A stretch of DNA of 64,000 bases from Leptolyngbya sp. SIO1E4. GTDB taxonomy: Bacteria > Cyanobacteriota > Cyanobacteriia > Phormidesmidales > Phormidesmidaceae. The position numbers and the translations under genes were made by a program. A model generated the notes under the pieces. The model was not told where the DNA came from and searched no databases. It saw only the letters and a list, made by a program, of their open reading frames with translations. Positions 1 through 9,263 of this stretch are shown here, one piece after another (position 1 is the first letter of the stretch; each line of letters starts with the position of its first letter). The DNA is taken from contig JAAHFU020000005.1 in the NCBI GenBank assembly GCA_010672825.2, positions 1-64,000 on the forward strand, in the 5' to 3' direction.

Positions 1-37
1 CTCTACCCCTAGTTCTCAATAGCCAGAACTGGGGGTT

Positions 38-1093
38 TTAAGTATTGCGATGAAGGTTAATTTCCTGAATTAAGGATGATAAGTGTTTGATAAGGCGATC
101 GCTCCCCAGCAATGCTTTGGCTTTTTCAATACCTTCCTTCAGACTCTGTGTGATGCCGCTTTGCCATAGATAGAATCCTCCGCTCCAGACAGTGGCAGGG
201 CTTAAGCCTGTAGATTTTCCATGCAGCGTTTCCTTTAAGGCTACAAGATAGTCAGGTAAAGCCTGTAAAGGTTCTTCACTTAAGCTGCCGAGATCATAAT
301 CACGAGCATGTAGTAATAGTCTGTCTTCGTTGGAACCTTGATGAATACCAATGATAGCGGTACGGGCGCGAGGCAAGTCGCTACTACCTTCTAGTCCTTT
401 TACTGTGATGAAGTGCTGGTTGCCGGTCAAGGTTAAAGTCTTTTTGGCCAGCTCCTCGGTGGGAGGGTGTACATACCCAACAACAACCTGACAGTTGCCT
501 TGGTAAGGACACCACATAAGTTCGATGGTGGCTAAAGGGGGGCGTTTGCCAATTTGATCCCGATAGGGAACCAGGCTATGGGCGCCGGGAAAATGATCGG
601 GTAAGTATATAAAACCCTGGCAGGTTCGCTGAAAAATTTCCTGTATGGCATCCAGAGACAACCCTTTCCAGTCAACCCCTAGGCTCTGCCAAATTTCTAT
701 GAGGGGGATACCGTATTTGGTCGGCATTCTACTGCCGCCATGAAGCAGCACAGGACAGCCCATTGCAGACAGCATCAATGAGACTAGTGGTTGTACTGGT
801 GCTGTTCGAGAGCGACCATCATAGGGTATCCCAAACACCATCGTTGGGTAGTTGGCTTTAACGCTTTTGATTTTGGGCCCGATTTTGTCATAGGCATCTA
901 AGAAGCCAGCTAATTCTTCTGCCGTTGGGCGTTTGATGCGATGAGCAATCATAAACGCCCCAATTTGGGCTGGGGTTGCTTCTTGGGTCAGCATCATCAA
1001 AGCCGCTTCGGTCGCTTCACTGCGGGTGAGGGATTCTGATGTGTGACGCCCGCTGCCAACTTTTTTAAGGAGTGCTCGAAATGCTTGACTCAT
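38..1093 (-). CDS. TrpD2-like glycosyltransferase family 3 protein
   Basis: The 351-residue product has the length and fold signature of anthranilate phosphoribosyltransferase (TrpD): a helical N-terminal part (QIGAFMIAHRIK near residue 45) followed by a nucleoside-phosphorylase-like alpha/beta part. The canonical TrpD phosphoribosyl-pyrophosphate loop GTGGD is missing: that place reads GIPYDGRSRT, and the usual KHGNR motif reads HGGSRMPTKYG. It is therefore more like the TrpD2/YbiB branch, whose characterised E. coli member binds nucleic acid, than a true tryptophan enzyme. It starts with ATG at 1093, 12 bases after the LysR gene, so the two are probably one transcript. Function inside the cell is not established; a link to nitrogen control is inferred only from the neighbour. 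Confidence 0.85.
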   Translation of the reverse strand: MSQAFRALLKKVGSGRHTSESLTRSEATEAALMMLTQEATPAQIGAFMIAHRIKRPTAEELAGFLDAYDKIGPKIKSVKANYPTMVFGIPYDGRSRTAPVQPLVSLMLSAMGCPVLLHGGSRMPTKYGIPLIEIWQSLGVDWKGLSLDAIQEIFQRTCQGFIYLPDHFPGAHSLVPYRDQIGKRPPLATIELMWCPYQGNCQVVVGYVHPPTEELAKKTLTLTGNQHFITVKGLEGSSDLPRARTAIIGIHQGSNEDRLLLHARDYDLGSLSEEPLQALPDYLVALKETLHGKSTGLSPATVWSGGFYLWQSGITQSLKEGIEKAKALLGSDRLIKHLSSLIQEINLHRNT

Positions 1094-1105
1094 GGAGTGT
1101 ATACA

Positions 1106-2041
1106 TCAATCGATAGACAGTAACTCTGACATATTGTGCTGAGGTAGAAAAATTGCACCTCGCTCAAGGACAAGTTGGCAAAATTGTTGAATTAACGGGA
1201 TTGTGAGCCGATCGCAGGTAGTCACTAACACCACCCGTCGTGTTAGAACAGGCACTTCTGTCTTACGAATTGCTAAGGTTGGATCGTTTCTGCTGTCAGT
1301 TAGAGCTGATTGTGGCAAGAGCGCTACGAGGTTGCCCTGGCGAACAACGCCGCGAAAAGCGTCTAAGGTATTCAGTTCTAAAGCAGCTTGAAGCTGTCCG
1401 CCGCTCTGCTCAAATTGTGCTTGAACAAGCCGTTGCATTCCATATCCGTCTTTAAAGACAACCTGGGGATACTTAGCAATCGCTGACCAGGGTACCTGGT
1501 CAAACGCTGTGAGAGGATGACTCGCAGCCATGAGAACTTCTATAGGCTCTTCGTAGAGGGTGGTGACACTCATTTCCGGACTCGTTGTGAGGCGCTCATT
1601 ATCCATCACGATCGCAACATCAACCAGTCCATCTCGTAATACTTTGAGAGAACGATCGCTCCCTAAGGCTGTTACCCGTAGCTGTACATGGGAGTAATCC
1701 TGACAGAACTGTTGCAGTACTGGCGGTAGGAGGTGAGAACACACAGAGTGAATGGCAGCAATACACAGCTCTGGTTGCTTACCAGACATCAAATCAGCAA
1801 TCTCACGGGTAACATTCCGCCAATCTTGGCAAATGCGGCGAGCCCTTGGCAGCAAGACTTCCCCCGCAACGGTGAGCTTAATTTGAGCGGTTCGATGAAA
1901 AAGGGGGGCATCCAGTTCAGTTTCTAATGCCTGGATCTGACGACTAATGGTCGACTGGGTAACACCGCACTTTTTTGCTGCCTGTTGGAAGCTACCTGTT
2001 TCTGAAACCAGTAAAAATGCCTCTAACTGTTCTAGGCGCAT
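1106..2041 (-). CDS. ntcB: LysR-family transcriptional regulator, NtcB-like
   Basis: The product is 311 residues, the normal LysR size. Residues 1-60 form the winged helix-turn-helix (GSFQQAAKKCGVTQSTISRQ), and residues about 90-295 form the periplasmic-binding-protein-like effector domain. From memory of the family, the effector domain (SVCSHLLPPVLQQFC, LRVTALGSDRSLKVL, VVFKDGYGMQRLVQ) resembles NtcB, the cyanobacterial activator of nitrate/nitrite assimilation. No nitrate genes lie in the window, so the NtcB name rests on sequence resemblance alone. It is the first gene of a probable two-gene unit with the TrpD2-like gene. No clear NtcA site (GTA-N8-TAC) was seen in the first 100 bases upstream. 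Confidence 0.8.
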   Translation of the reverse strand: MRLEQLEAFLLVSETGSFQQAAKKCGVTQSTISRQIQALETELDAPLFHRTAQIKLTVAGEVLLPRARRICQDWRNVTREIADLMSGKQPELCIAAIHSVCSHLLPPVLQQFCQDYSHVQLRVTALGSDRSLKVLRDGLVDVAIVMDNERLTTSPEMSVTTLYEEPIEVLMAASHPLTAFDQVPWSAIAKYPQVVFKDGYGMQRLVQAQFEQSGGQLQAALELNTLDAFRGVVRQGNLVALLPQSALTDSRNDPTLAIRKTEVPVLTRRVVLVTTCDRLTIPLIQQFCQLVLERGAIFLPQHNMSELLSID

Positions 2042-2665
2042 GCCTTTTCATTAATTTCAGACTAGAAGCCATCAATCCCACAAGGGCATCGATAGTTTCT
2101 GAAGTCTTAACAGATACTCATACACAACTTGGTATCAATGACTGCCAAAAAAGGTCTGAGGTTAAAAGTTCCCGAAAACTCATATCCAAATCAGGACTTA
2201 TGCTGCCGTCTCCGTTTTAGTAGCCGGGGGTGATTTTCAGGGTTAGGGACATATCGTAAGTGCATCAGCCAGTGGTACATCGGGAATTGTATGTCGTGAT
2301 ATGAAGCAAGAAGGTTTGATTTGATGACTCCCAGATTGCCATTGACCCGTGTGGCTTTTCGGCCAAAAGCTGGGCCTGTGTTGATCTAGGCCAGCTGTCA
2401 TATCGTGACGTCTCTGCCCTAGTAGAGCAATTGCACCACAGTCAGGCCGAGGCGTTTCAAGGGCTCCAATATGGAAACGAGGACGCAACGATAGACGGTG
2501 AGCGCACGATTACATTGATTGTGGGGCAAGCAGCGGCTGTGCAATACACAGAGGGGGTCGCCAGTCAGCTGCCTCATGCATTACAAGCGTTGCCCTGCAC
2601 CTACCTGGTTAACCTTAATTGCTGATCAATAACGGCTGATCGATAACGGGGTTTTTCTACCTTGA
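2042..2665. other. intergenic region with a possible gene remnant
   Basis: No complete gene is supported in these 620 bases. On the + strand one frame stays open from about 2317 to the TGA at 2625 and reads like decayed coding sequence (for example WACVDLGQLSYRDVSALVEQ near 2380), but it has no convincing start, with stops directly upstream. The short VDLG-L-Y piece recalls the start of octanoyltransferase LipB, but the rest does not match, so no function is assigned. The region must also hold the promoter of the LysR gene. Confidence 0.35.
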
Positions 2666-4294
2666 TTAGTTTTTAGAAGAGAGACGATCGCTACCATCTT
2701 GTGACTGTTTGAGCTGTTTAAGTACCTCGGCGGAGACTTCAATAGGAAGCTGCCCGCTGCGCACGTGAAGATCTCGTTGGGGAAAGGGAATTTCAATAGC
2801 GCGATCGCGCAGAGCCGCCTCAATAGCAAAATATAAATCGCTTTTAATGACCAACTGTTTTGGAGGGTTGGCGATCCACACTAACAGTTCAAACTCAAGG
2901 GCGCTCTCTCCAAACCCGGTAAAAAAGACGCGCGGAGGAGGGGTTGACAACACCCGAGGATGTTGGTAACTCACTTCTACCAAAATCTCTTTAACAACCT
3001 CTGGATCGGAGCTGTAGGCAACGCCGACCGGTAAGCGAATACGAGAAACTGGATTGCGGTGACTCCAATTAATCACTTCATGTTCTAAAAACCGAGAGTT
3101 TGGAACAATAATTGAAATTTGATCCAAGGTTTTAATTTCTGTGCTGCGTCCGCCAATCCGCTCAACAGTGCCTTGAAATTCGCCAAATTCTACAAAATCC
3201 CCCACCTGAATGGGGCGTTCAAATACTAAAATCAGGCCGCTGCCAAAGTCTTTGGCAATATTTTGTAACCCTAGACCAATCCCAACCCCGAGGGCACTGG
3301 CAATTAGCGCCAGTGAACTGAGATCAAGCCCCCAAATTTGGAGAAGAACCACCACCCCGATAAAAATCAAGGTGTATTTGGCCAAAATAGAAATCGCTTC
3401 TCCGGATCCTCGATCAATACCCGTGAGTCGCAGCACCCGCGATCGCAAAAAATTGGTGAAGATGCCAGAGAGCACAACAACTCCCAGCAACATCCCCATC
3501 AAAATCATCAAACTCAGAATCGAGAACTCATTTTGTCCTAACCGCAAGTTTGGTTCTAAAAAGCCAACGAGCACCTGCTGCCGGAGAAAATAGCTCCAAC
3601 GACGAGTAAAGGGAAATAGATTGGTGATATATGTGACAACACCAAACCACAGCCCTAAGCGCAGTATTGCTAGCAACAGCGCCAACAGCAAATTAAGCCC
3701 CACAGGGGGAGTTTGCCCCTCTTCTTGAGGCGCTGTCAGGCTTTCTAGAATAGGTTTCAATAATCGCCGGACGTAGCCAATCAAGCGATGCACAATTGTT
3801 GTGACGATGAGCGCTCCCATGGCAATGACGACGCGTTGCCGCAGCACTTCTTGACTACGTTCTTGTTGAGCGACCTTCAGTTCTCGGTTAAGCAGTTTGC
3901 TCCAGGCTGCAGCTTGTGCCCGGGCACTGCTTGCTCCTCCAACAACGGCATCATTTTGGGTAACCGTCATCAGGTATCGATCATTTACCAAGATGACTGG
4001 AGCTTTGTTGCGAAGTTCTGAGGTGACAACTAAGTCTCCGTCTGAGGTGACGAGTGTCGCCAATTGTTGACTAACAGCGTCTGCCCGTTCCTCCGCATTG
4101 ATTTGACTCGTTTGTGCAATCTCAAAGAGAGGACGCCCATCCACAACCACGGGGGCTTGTTCAGGAGATAACAGCTGAGCATGACTGGCAAGGGCAATCG
4201 ATAACAGGAAGCCTACGAGGCTAAGACCCCATCCTAGAGATCGCACCCTACGTCGCCAGTGGACTATACGGTTAGGTAGGCTCACCATGCTCAT
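2666..4294 (-). CDS. MscS-family mechanosensitive ion channel
   Basis: The frame is open to 4375, but the ATG at 4294 is the more natural start because it places a basic stretch and hydrophobic signal segment (GWGLSLVGFLLSIALASHAQ) at the N-terminus. Then come a periplasmic region, about four membrane segments, and the MscS core: a glycine/alanine-rich pore helix (ALGVGIGLGLQNIAKDFGSG) and the beta domain with RPIQVGDFVEFG, followed by a C-terminal alpha/beta domain ending near residue 540. Members release solutes on osmotic downshock. The extra N-terminal extension is common in cyanobacterial MscS paralogues. It stands alone, 200 bases from the thioredoxin gene. Confidence 0.92.
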   Translation of the reverse strand: MSMVSLPNRIVHWRRRVRSLGWGLSLVGFLLSIALASHAQLLSPEQAPVVVDGRPLFEIAQTSQINAEERADAVSQQLATLVTSDGDLVVTSELRNKAPVILVNDRYLMTVTQNDAVVGGASSARAQAAAWSKLLNRELKVAQQERSQEVLRQRVVIAMGALIVTTIVHRLIGYVRRLLKPILESLTAPQEEGQTPPVGLNLLLALLLAILRLGLWFGVVTYITNLFPFTRRWSYFLRQQVLVGFLEPNLRLGQNEFSILSLMILMGMLLGVVVLSGIFTNFLRSRVLRLTGIDRGSGEAISILAKYTLIFIGVVVLLQIWGLDLSSLALIASALGVGIGLGLQNIAKDFGSGLILVFERPIQVGDFVEFGEFQGTVERIGGRSTEIKTLDQISIIVPNSRFLEHEVINWSHRNPVSRIRLPVGVAYSSDPEVVKEILVEVSYQHPRVLSTPPPRVFFTGFGESALEFELLVWIANPPKQLVIKSDLYFAIEAALRDRAIEIPFPQRDLHVRSGQLPIEVSAEVLKQLKQSQDGSDRLSSKN

Positions 4295-4575
4295 CGACCT
4301 GTTTACTGAGAGTATCCTCGCAGGTTGAATAAACGTCCCTGAATCGATGTTGCACCCTGCCTGCAGGTATAGCAAAAACCGCTGAGTTTGGCCCCTTTGC
4401 GAGACAGACCAAAGTCACAGCCAGTCAGAGCAACAACTAGCTGCAGCAACTAGCGATGGACTAGTGAATCATCTGCTTTACGACTGCTGTATGCCACCGC
4501 TACTTATTGCCGATGGTTGCCCTCGCCCTTTAGTCAACAATTGGGGATCCAACCGTTGAGAATAGAAGGCGTTAT

Positions 4576-4911
4576 CTACGGCAGTAACGCATTAATTTTT
4601 TCAGTGATCGCGTCTTGAGGGATGACCCCCTCTGTACGATCAACCAAACTGCCACGCTTGAAAAACAAGAGCGTTGGCACGCCCATAATGTGATAGTGCT
4701 TGGCGACCGCATCGTAATCATCGATGTTGATTTTGGCTATCTTGGCCTTGCCTGCGAATTCAGTCGCCAACGCATCAATGATGGGATTGATCAACCGACA
4801 AGGGCCACACCAAGCTGCCCAGAAGTCAACCACAACAGGAACATCGCTCTCAAGGACTTCTGCTTCAAAATTTTCTTCGGTCAGCGTAATGTACTTTTCG
4901 GCTTCTGCCAT
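4576..4911 (-). CDS. trxA: thioredoxin
   Basis: A 111-residue single-domain thioredoxin with the redox motif WCGPC at residues 34-38, the buried Asp in VVVDFW and the cis-proline in MGVPTLLFF. It reduces protein disulfides in the cytoplasm, in cyanobacteria usually fed by ferredoxin- or NADPH-thioredoxin reductase. The sequence around the active site (CGPCRLINPIIDAL) is less typical than the standard m-type, so the subclass is left open. A second thioredoxin of a different class lies at 22263. The ATG at 4911 has a GGAG-like ribosome site immediately upstream (AGGAGAACC). Confidence 0.95.
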   Translation of the reverse strand: MAEAEKYITLTEENFEAEVLESDVPVVVDFWAAWCGPCRLINPIIDALATEFAGKAKIAKINIDDYDAVAKHYHIMGVPTLLFFKRGSLVDRTEGVIPQDAITEKINALLP

Positions 4912-5033
4912 GGTTCTCCTTTTGGGGTAGATGAAGGGATTTATGAAATAAGGGTCGATAATCCAACCCCTGCATACATAGAGAATACTCGTTGACCAGG
5001 GAATGATCGTGAGGAAATTTTCACCCGACTGGC

Positions 5034-5654
5034 TTAGCGTAAGAAGCTACTCTCAGCCCAAAAGACAATCAGCGTCAGAATGGCTGCAACTATCTGAACA
5101 ACACCTTGCTCAGGAATGCTAAAAGCAGCCGCTCCTGGGGCGGCCACGAGCTGCCCTAGTGCAATCCCAACGATGAGGCCGACAGCAAGCCCCAAGAGTG
5201 TGAGTAAGATGGCCCGCCAAAACCGATATTCTTTGCGGTTCAGGAAGTAAACCGTGCACCCAACCCCAACTGCTAGGGCCAAGGACGGAATGGCTAACCC
5301 GACTAATACCAGAACCGCAAATACTCCGGCTGGTAGCAAAATCTCGTTTCGAGAAGGTGTATCGAGGAAATCTGCGAGCCAAGCTGGCCCTGTGATCGCA
5401 TTATTACTGGGCTGCGATTCAGCTTTTTCTGCTGCTTCCTCAGCAAAGCGAATACGATCGGGAACTTTAATTTTGCCTTCCTGACGCAATCGTAGCCGTT
5501 CCATCAGGATGGCATCGTAGGCGGCTTCAATCGCATCCATCCGTTTGCGATCGCCCTCGCACTCTTCCAGCAGGCGTTCCCGCGCTTCCTGGATTTGTTC
5601 AAAGGAAGAGGATTCGTCTAATCCCAGTGTGTCGTAAGAGTTGCGGTCGGTCAT
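5034..5654 (-). CDS. CPP1-like J-domain-related membrane protein
   Basis: The N-terminal 60 residues look like a DnaJ-type J domain (YDTLGLDESSSFEQIQEARE) but lack the HPD tripeptide needed to stimulate Hsp70. The C-terminal half contains about four membrane segments (LLPAGVFAVLVLVGLAIPSL and others). This is the layout of the CPP1 family, described in plants as a chaperone-like protein that stabilises protochlorophyllide oxidoreductase, with homologues in cyanobacteria. The frame is open to 5684; the ATG at 5654 (MTDRNSYD) is preferred because the AAGGGA sequence sits about 6 bases upstream of it. Likely site of action is the thylakoid or plasma membrane. Confidence 0.85.
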   Translation of the reverse strand: MTDRNSYDTLGLDESSSFEQIQEARERLLEECEGDRKRMDAIEAAYDAILMERLRLRQEGKIKVPDRIRFAEEAAEKAESQPSNNAITGPAWLADFLDTPSRNEILLPAGVFAVLVLVGLAIPSLALAVGVGCTVYFLNRKEYRFWRAILLTLLGLAVGLIVGIALGQLVAAPGAAAFSIPEQGVVQIVAAILTLIVFWAESSFLR

Positions 5655-5684
5655 CGACATCCCTTCAGTAGCCTGGTGAACCAA

Positions 5685-6055
5685 CTGATTGAGCTATAAC
5701 CAGCTTAGCTAAACTGGCTCAAACACTCCTTCTGGGTGGCCTTATAGCCAACAGTTTAACTATACTAAGCGCACAAATAGGAATTTAAGCCCGTTGTCAT
5801 GAAGAACTTAGCTAAGATGCTGGGTATTCTTCATGAAGAGTCGATAAGCACGGCATTAAGTTTCCGCCAGTCTTATCAATACTTTACATAAAAATCCCTA
5901 TGAGTTGTGGCAAGGTTTGTTGAATGTTCGCTGATTTGCATGTTGTCCCCTAGAAAAGTGTTCTGAAGAAACATTACTGAAGCCCTTTCTTGTGGAATGT
6001 GCTCGGTCTAATGTGAAGAAATCATCATCTGTCCTTTCGGTAAGACGTTTACACT
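5685..6055. other. divergent promoter region
   Basis: About 370 bases separate the J-like gene (minus strand) from the response-regulator gene (plus strand). No open frame of note is present. The stretch is AT-rich and must contain both promoters; no operator could be assigned with confidence. Confidence 0.5.
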
Positions 6056-6766
6056 ATGGCCTCCGCCAAGATCCTCGTTGTTGATGACGATCCTGCCGTT
6101 CGTAACCTGGTCTTTCGGTTCCTGTCAAAACAGGACTACGAGATGGAATCTGCGGAAGACGGAAAGAGCGCACTGGCAGTTTTTGAACAGTTCAACCCTG
6201 ACTTGGTTGTGCTAGACGTCAATCTCCCAGACGCCAATGGGTATGACCTCTGCAAAGATATGCAAGAGCGGACAGGCGTGTTCGTGTTGATGCTCACCAG
6301 TCGTAGCGACGAAGCAGACAAAATTCGAGGGTTTAGCCAAGGTGCCGATGACTATCTCACAAAGCCTTTTAGTTTAGGTGAGTTAGAAGTCCGCGTAGGC
6401 GCAATCTTGAAGCGTCAGCGTCCAGTTACGACCGCAGAACAACAGCGCCTGACGTTCAACACCTTGGAAATTGATCCGGTGCGGCGAGAGGTCACGCTCG
6501 ATCAGGAACCGGTTCCCCTCACGGCGTTGGAGTTTGACTTGCTGCACTTCTTAGCCAGTCATCCAGGTCGAGTTTGGCGACGGGCTGAACTGATTCAAAA
6601 AGTCTGGGATTATGAATATGTTGGCGACCAGCGAGTCGTGGATGTCCATATTGGGCAGATCCGCAAAAAAATCGAGCCAGACACGACCCAGCCTCTCATG
6701 ATTCAAACTGTCCGAGGCGTTGGGTATAAGTTTGAACCCCCTGAAAGTGTTGTTGTTCAAGCCTGA
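6056..6766 (+). CDS. OmpR/PhoB-family two-component response regulator
   Basis: The 236-residue protein has a receiver domain (residues 1-120) with the acidic pocket DDD at 10-12, the phospho-acceptor Asp54 (LVVLDVNLPD), a conserved Thr81 and Lys103 (LTKPF). A winged-helix DNA-binding domain follows (about 130-232), ending in VRGVGYKFEPP. It therefore binds DNA in response to phosphorylation. No histidine kinase is adjacent, so it is an orphan regulator, as is common in cyanobacteria. The partner kinase and regulon cannot be read from the sequence. It starts at ATG 6056; the Shine-Dalgarno match is weak. Confidence 0.95.
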   Translation: MASAKILVVDDDPAVRNLVFRFLSKQDYEMESAEDGKSALAVFEQFNPDLVVLDVNLPDANGYDLCKDMQERTGVFVLMLTSRSDEADKIRGFSQGADDYLTKPFSLGELEVRVGAILKRQRPVTTAEQQRLTFNTLEIDPVRREVTLDQEPVPLTALEFDLLHFLASHPGRVWRRAELIQKVWDYEYVGDQRVVDVHIGQIRKKIEPDTTQPLMIQTVRGVGYKFEPPESVVVQA

Positions 6767-6786
6767 TGTCGCTCCCCGTTTAGGGC

Positions 6787-6882
6787 TATCGCAGTGTGAA
6801 TGCGAATAAAGCGCACCCTAGACCCCAAACCCTGGATCCTGTCTTGACCCAGATTGACTAGACTCAAATGAACAAGGCCATA
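6787..6882 (+). repeat. 96-bp MITE-like element, copy A (diverged)
   Basis: This is the most diverged of six copies. It keeps the central block (ACCCTAGACCCCAAACCCT) and the right part (GACCCAGATTGACTAGACTC), but the ends are TATCGC and CCATA instead of TATAGC and GCTATA. One of the four C-runs has decayed (TGGATCC), so the G-quadruplex motif of the other copies is not intact. Confidence 0.75.
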
Positions 6883-7155
6883 TCTTCGCGAGTCTGTGCG
6901 GTGTGCCATAGCTAGTTCATGTTATGGATTAAAGCTATGAATTGAAGTCTCTCATTTCTCGAGATATCGATGGAGTGGGAGGCTTTTCAGTTACTGTAGA
7001 CTCGGCCCAGAAAAATCGGTGTTGTTTCCTGCGCGCACTCATCACGCAGCCAAAAAGTCTTCAGAAAGACCTGATTTTTTCATACAGACAACAATCATCA
7101 GATTGCCTAACATTTTCCCGTCACTCTCCTTTCAAATAGTGGTCGGGAGACTCCC

Positions 7156-7302
7156 ATGACATTAAACGGAAAGGGTGCCCTCGTTATAGGCAGCAGCCAG
7201 GGTATTGGCCAGGCGATCGCGATTCGCTTAGCCCAAGAAGAAACAAAAGCAGAGATTGATATTCCGCCACAGGTGTATCGCAGCAAGACTTGGGCTGGAT
7301 GA
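7156..7302 (+). pseudogene. truncated short-chain dehydrogenase/reductase
   Basis: An ATG at 7156 opens a 48-codon frame whose first 30 residues are a clear SDR cofactor-binding start (GALVIGSSQGIGQAIAIRLA). The next 18 residues do not match the family and the frame ends at TGA 7300-7302. A normal SDR is about 250 residues, so over 80 percent is missing. The stop overlaps the left edge of the 96-bp element at 7301, which suggests that the deletion or the element insertion occurred here. The original gene may have been a sugar or glucose dehydrogenase, but too little remains to tell. Confidence 0.75.
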
Positions 7303-7396
7303 CAGGGGTGTGCATTTGGATCACGTACACCCTAGACCCCAAACCCTAGGCCCTGCCTTCACCAAAACGTACTGGATTGAACTGAATAGGGCTATA
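7301..7396 (+). repeat. 96-bp MITE-like element, copy B
   Basis: The left end has drifted to GACAGG, and the right end keeps GCTATA. The middle carries four C-runs at 7330-7353, so the opposite strand has a complete G-quadruplex-type motif. It lies between the SDR fragment and the GH13 gene, upstream of that gene's start. Confidence 0.85.
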
Positions 7397-7454
7397 TACT
7401 TGACCGTTTGATCTACGCTATGCAGTACTGCGTCTTCTGCTGAGGAGTGAACTT

Positions 7455-9140
7455 ATGGTAAGAACAGCTGAGCTAGCATCCCAAAATTGGTGGGAAGAAG
7501 GGGTGCTTTATCAGATTTACCCCCTCACCTTTGCAGACGGTAATGGGGATGGTACCGGTGATCTGCGCGGCATTATTGATCGGCTGGATTATTTGAATGA
7601 TGGCAATCCAGACAGCAAAACGTGTCTAGGTGTGGATGCGATTTGGCTCTCTCCTATCAATAAATCTCCCATGATTGATAATGGTTACGATATTACTGAT
7701 TACACCGATATTTGCCCGACGTTCGGGTCTTTAGCAGATTTTGATGAGCTGTTAGAAAAAGCCCATCAGCGAGGCATTAAAATCATTTTGGATTTAGTGG
7801 TAAATCACACCTCTAACCAACACCCTTGGTTCGTGGAATCCTCTTCTAGTTCAGATAACGCTAAAGCCGACTGGTATCTTTGGCAAAACCCTCTGGAAGG
7901 GCGAGATGTACCCAATAATTGGCAGTCGTATTTTGGCGGCACAGGCTGGACCTATTGCTCGAAACGGGGCCAGTTTTACTTCCACACCTTTAATGAAAAT
8001 CAGCCGGATTTGAACTGGCGAAATTCTGACGTGAGGGCCGCAGTTTACGACATTGTCCGATTCTGGCTCGATCGCGGTGTAGATGGGTTTCGCCTAGACG
8101 CCTCCAGCGTTTACAGCAAAGACCAATACTTTAGAGACAACCCTATGAAGTACGGGGCCTCTGACAAAAATGATTACAACAACTATCACCACCTTTACGA
8201 CAAAAACCTGCCAGAAAACCATGAAATCATTAAAGAGATCCGCGCAGTTTTAGAGGAATATAGCGATCGCGTTCTGATCGGTGAAACCTTCATCGACAAT
8301 CGCCTTTATGACTCCGTGATTTTTCACGGGGTTGACAATGATGAACTGCATCTCCCGCTCACGTTTGAGTTTCCTTTTAGCCCTTGGTATCCGGGTTATT
8401 TACAGCGGGAAATTGAGAAAAAGGAAAAAGTTACTCCAAAAGGGGCTTGGCCCACCTACTTTCTGGACAATCACGACATTCCTCGTCACTTATCTCGCTG
8501 GATTGAATGCAGCTTGTGTGTGGATTCTAATGCGATCGCCAAAGCCGCCGCCACCCAACTCCTTACCGTGCGAGGTACGCCCATCCTCTATTACGGGCAA
8601 GAGCTCGGCATGGTGGACAACATCCACATTCCTGCCGATAAGCTTCAAGACCGTGCCGTGACCAAGAGCGACACTGGAGAAACACCGCCGCCCCGTGACG
8701 GAGCCCGCACACCCATGCAGTGGGATGATTCCCCTCAGGCAGGGTTTAGCTTTGGCAAGGACGTTGAGCCCTGGCTGCCGGTACATCCTAACTATCCCAA
8801 GCTGAATGTGCAGGTGGCCCAGCAAGACCCAAATTCGATTTTGAACTTCTATCGGAACCTCATGCGAGTCCGGAAACAAAGTGAAGCCCTCCGGCGCGGA
8901 AGCTGGCGCACGCTCATCTACTACCCCCATGAGCACATCGCCTATTTGCGAGAAACCGAGGCCGAAACGGTGCTGGTGGTCATCAATTTTGCCTACGAGC
9001 AGCCGTTCGAGTTGGATGTGCCGGTTGAGCGTGACAACTGGGCGGTGCTCCTATCCACCCACTACGAAGCGGATAAGCAGATCGATGTGGCTGAAACCCT
9101 GCACCCGTTCGAGGTGTCCATTTTGCAGAAAAAACGTTAG
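7455..9140 (+). CDS. GH13 alpha-glucosidase / alpha-amylase family enzyme
   Basis: A 561-residue cytoplasmic glycoside hydrolase of family 13 with no signal peptide. The (beta/alpha)8 barrel motifs are all present: DLVVNHTS (region I), GFRLDASS with nucleophile Asp215 (region II), LIGETF with acid/base Glu277 (region III) and FLDNHD with Asp341 (region IV). A C-terminal beta domain follows (about 480-561). The overall layout (WWEEGVLYQIYPLTFAD at the start, NGYDITDY) matches oligo-1,6-glucosidase or alpha-glucosidase relatives that act on short alpha-glucans or disaccharides; exact specificity cannot be read. A GAGGAG ribosome site precedes ATG 7455. The debranching gene follows 123 bases downstream, so the two probably work together in glycogen turnover. 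Confidence 0.93.
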   Translation: MVRTAELASQNWWEEGVLYQIYPLTFADGNGDGTGDLRGIIDRLDYLNDGNPDSKTCLGVDAIWLSPINKSPMIDNGYDITDYTDICPTFGSLADFDELLEKAHQRGIKIILDLVVNHTSNQHPWFVESSSSSDNAKADWYLWQNPLEGRDVPNNWQSYFGGTGWTYCSKRGQFYFHTFNENQPDLNWRNSDVRAAVYDIVRFWLDRGVDGFRLDASSVYSKDQYFRDNPMKYGASDKNDYNNYHHLYDKNLPENHEIIKEIRAVLEEYSDRVLIGETFIDNRLYDSVIFHGVDNDELHLPLTFEFPFSPWYPGYLQREIEKKEKVTPKGAWPTYFLDNHDIPRHLSRWIECSLCVDSNAIAKAAATQLLTVRGTPILYYGQELGMVDNIHIPADKLQDRAVTKSDTGETPPPRDGARTPMQWDDSPQAGFSFGKDVEPWLPVHPNYPKLNVQVAQQDPNSILNFYRNLMRVRKQSEALRRGSWRTLIYYPHEHIAYLRETEAETVLVVINFAYEQPFELDVPVERDNWAVLLSTHYEADKQIDVAETLHPFEVSILQKKR

Positions 9141-9263
9141 GCGCCCAGTCGGAGCAAACGGTCATGTGCCCCTACCTGCTGTCGCATGTCCTAACGCTCA
9201 ATCAATCTGTCCCCCAACCAACAATAAATTTTGCCTTCTGCCCTCTGACTTCTAACTTCTCCT

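Larger units (their letters stand above)
6767..7454. other. intergenic region with two 96-bp elements and a gene fragment
   Basis: The 690 bases between the response regulator and the GH13 gene hold two copies of the window's 96-bp dispersed element (6787-6882 and 7301-7396), with a truncated SDR gene (7156-7302) directly against the second copy. The piece between 6890 and 7155 shows no convincing gene. Confidence 0.7.

Noticed and set aside
2243-2488. 81-codon minus-strand frame upstream of the LysR gene
   Set aside because: No ribosome site, odd composition (His/Pro/Arg-rich), and it overlaps an equally unconvincing frame on the other strand.
6942-7139. 65-codon plus-strand frame before the SDR fragment
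   Set aside because: No family resemblance, no clear ribosome site, and it lies between two repeat elements.
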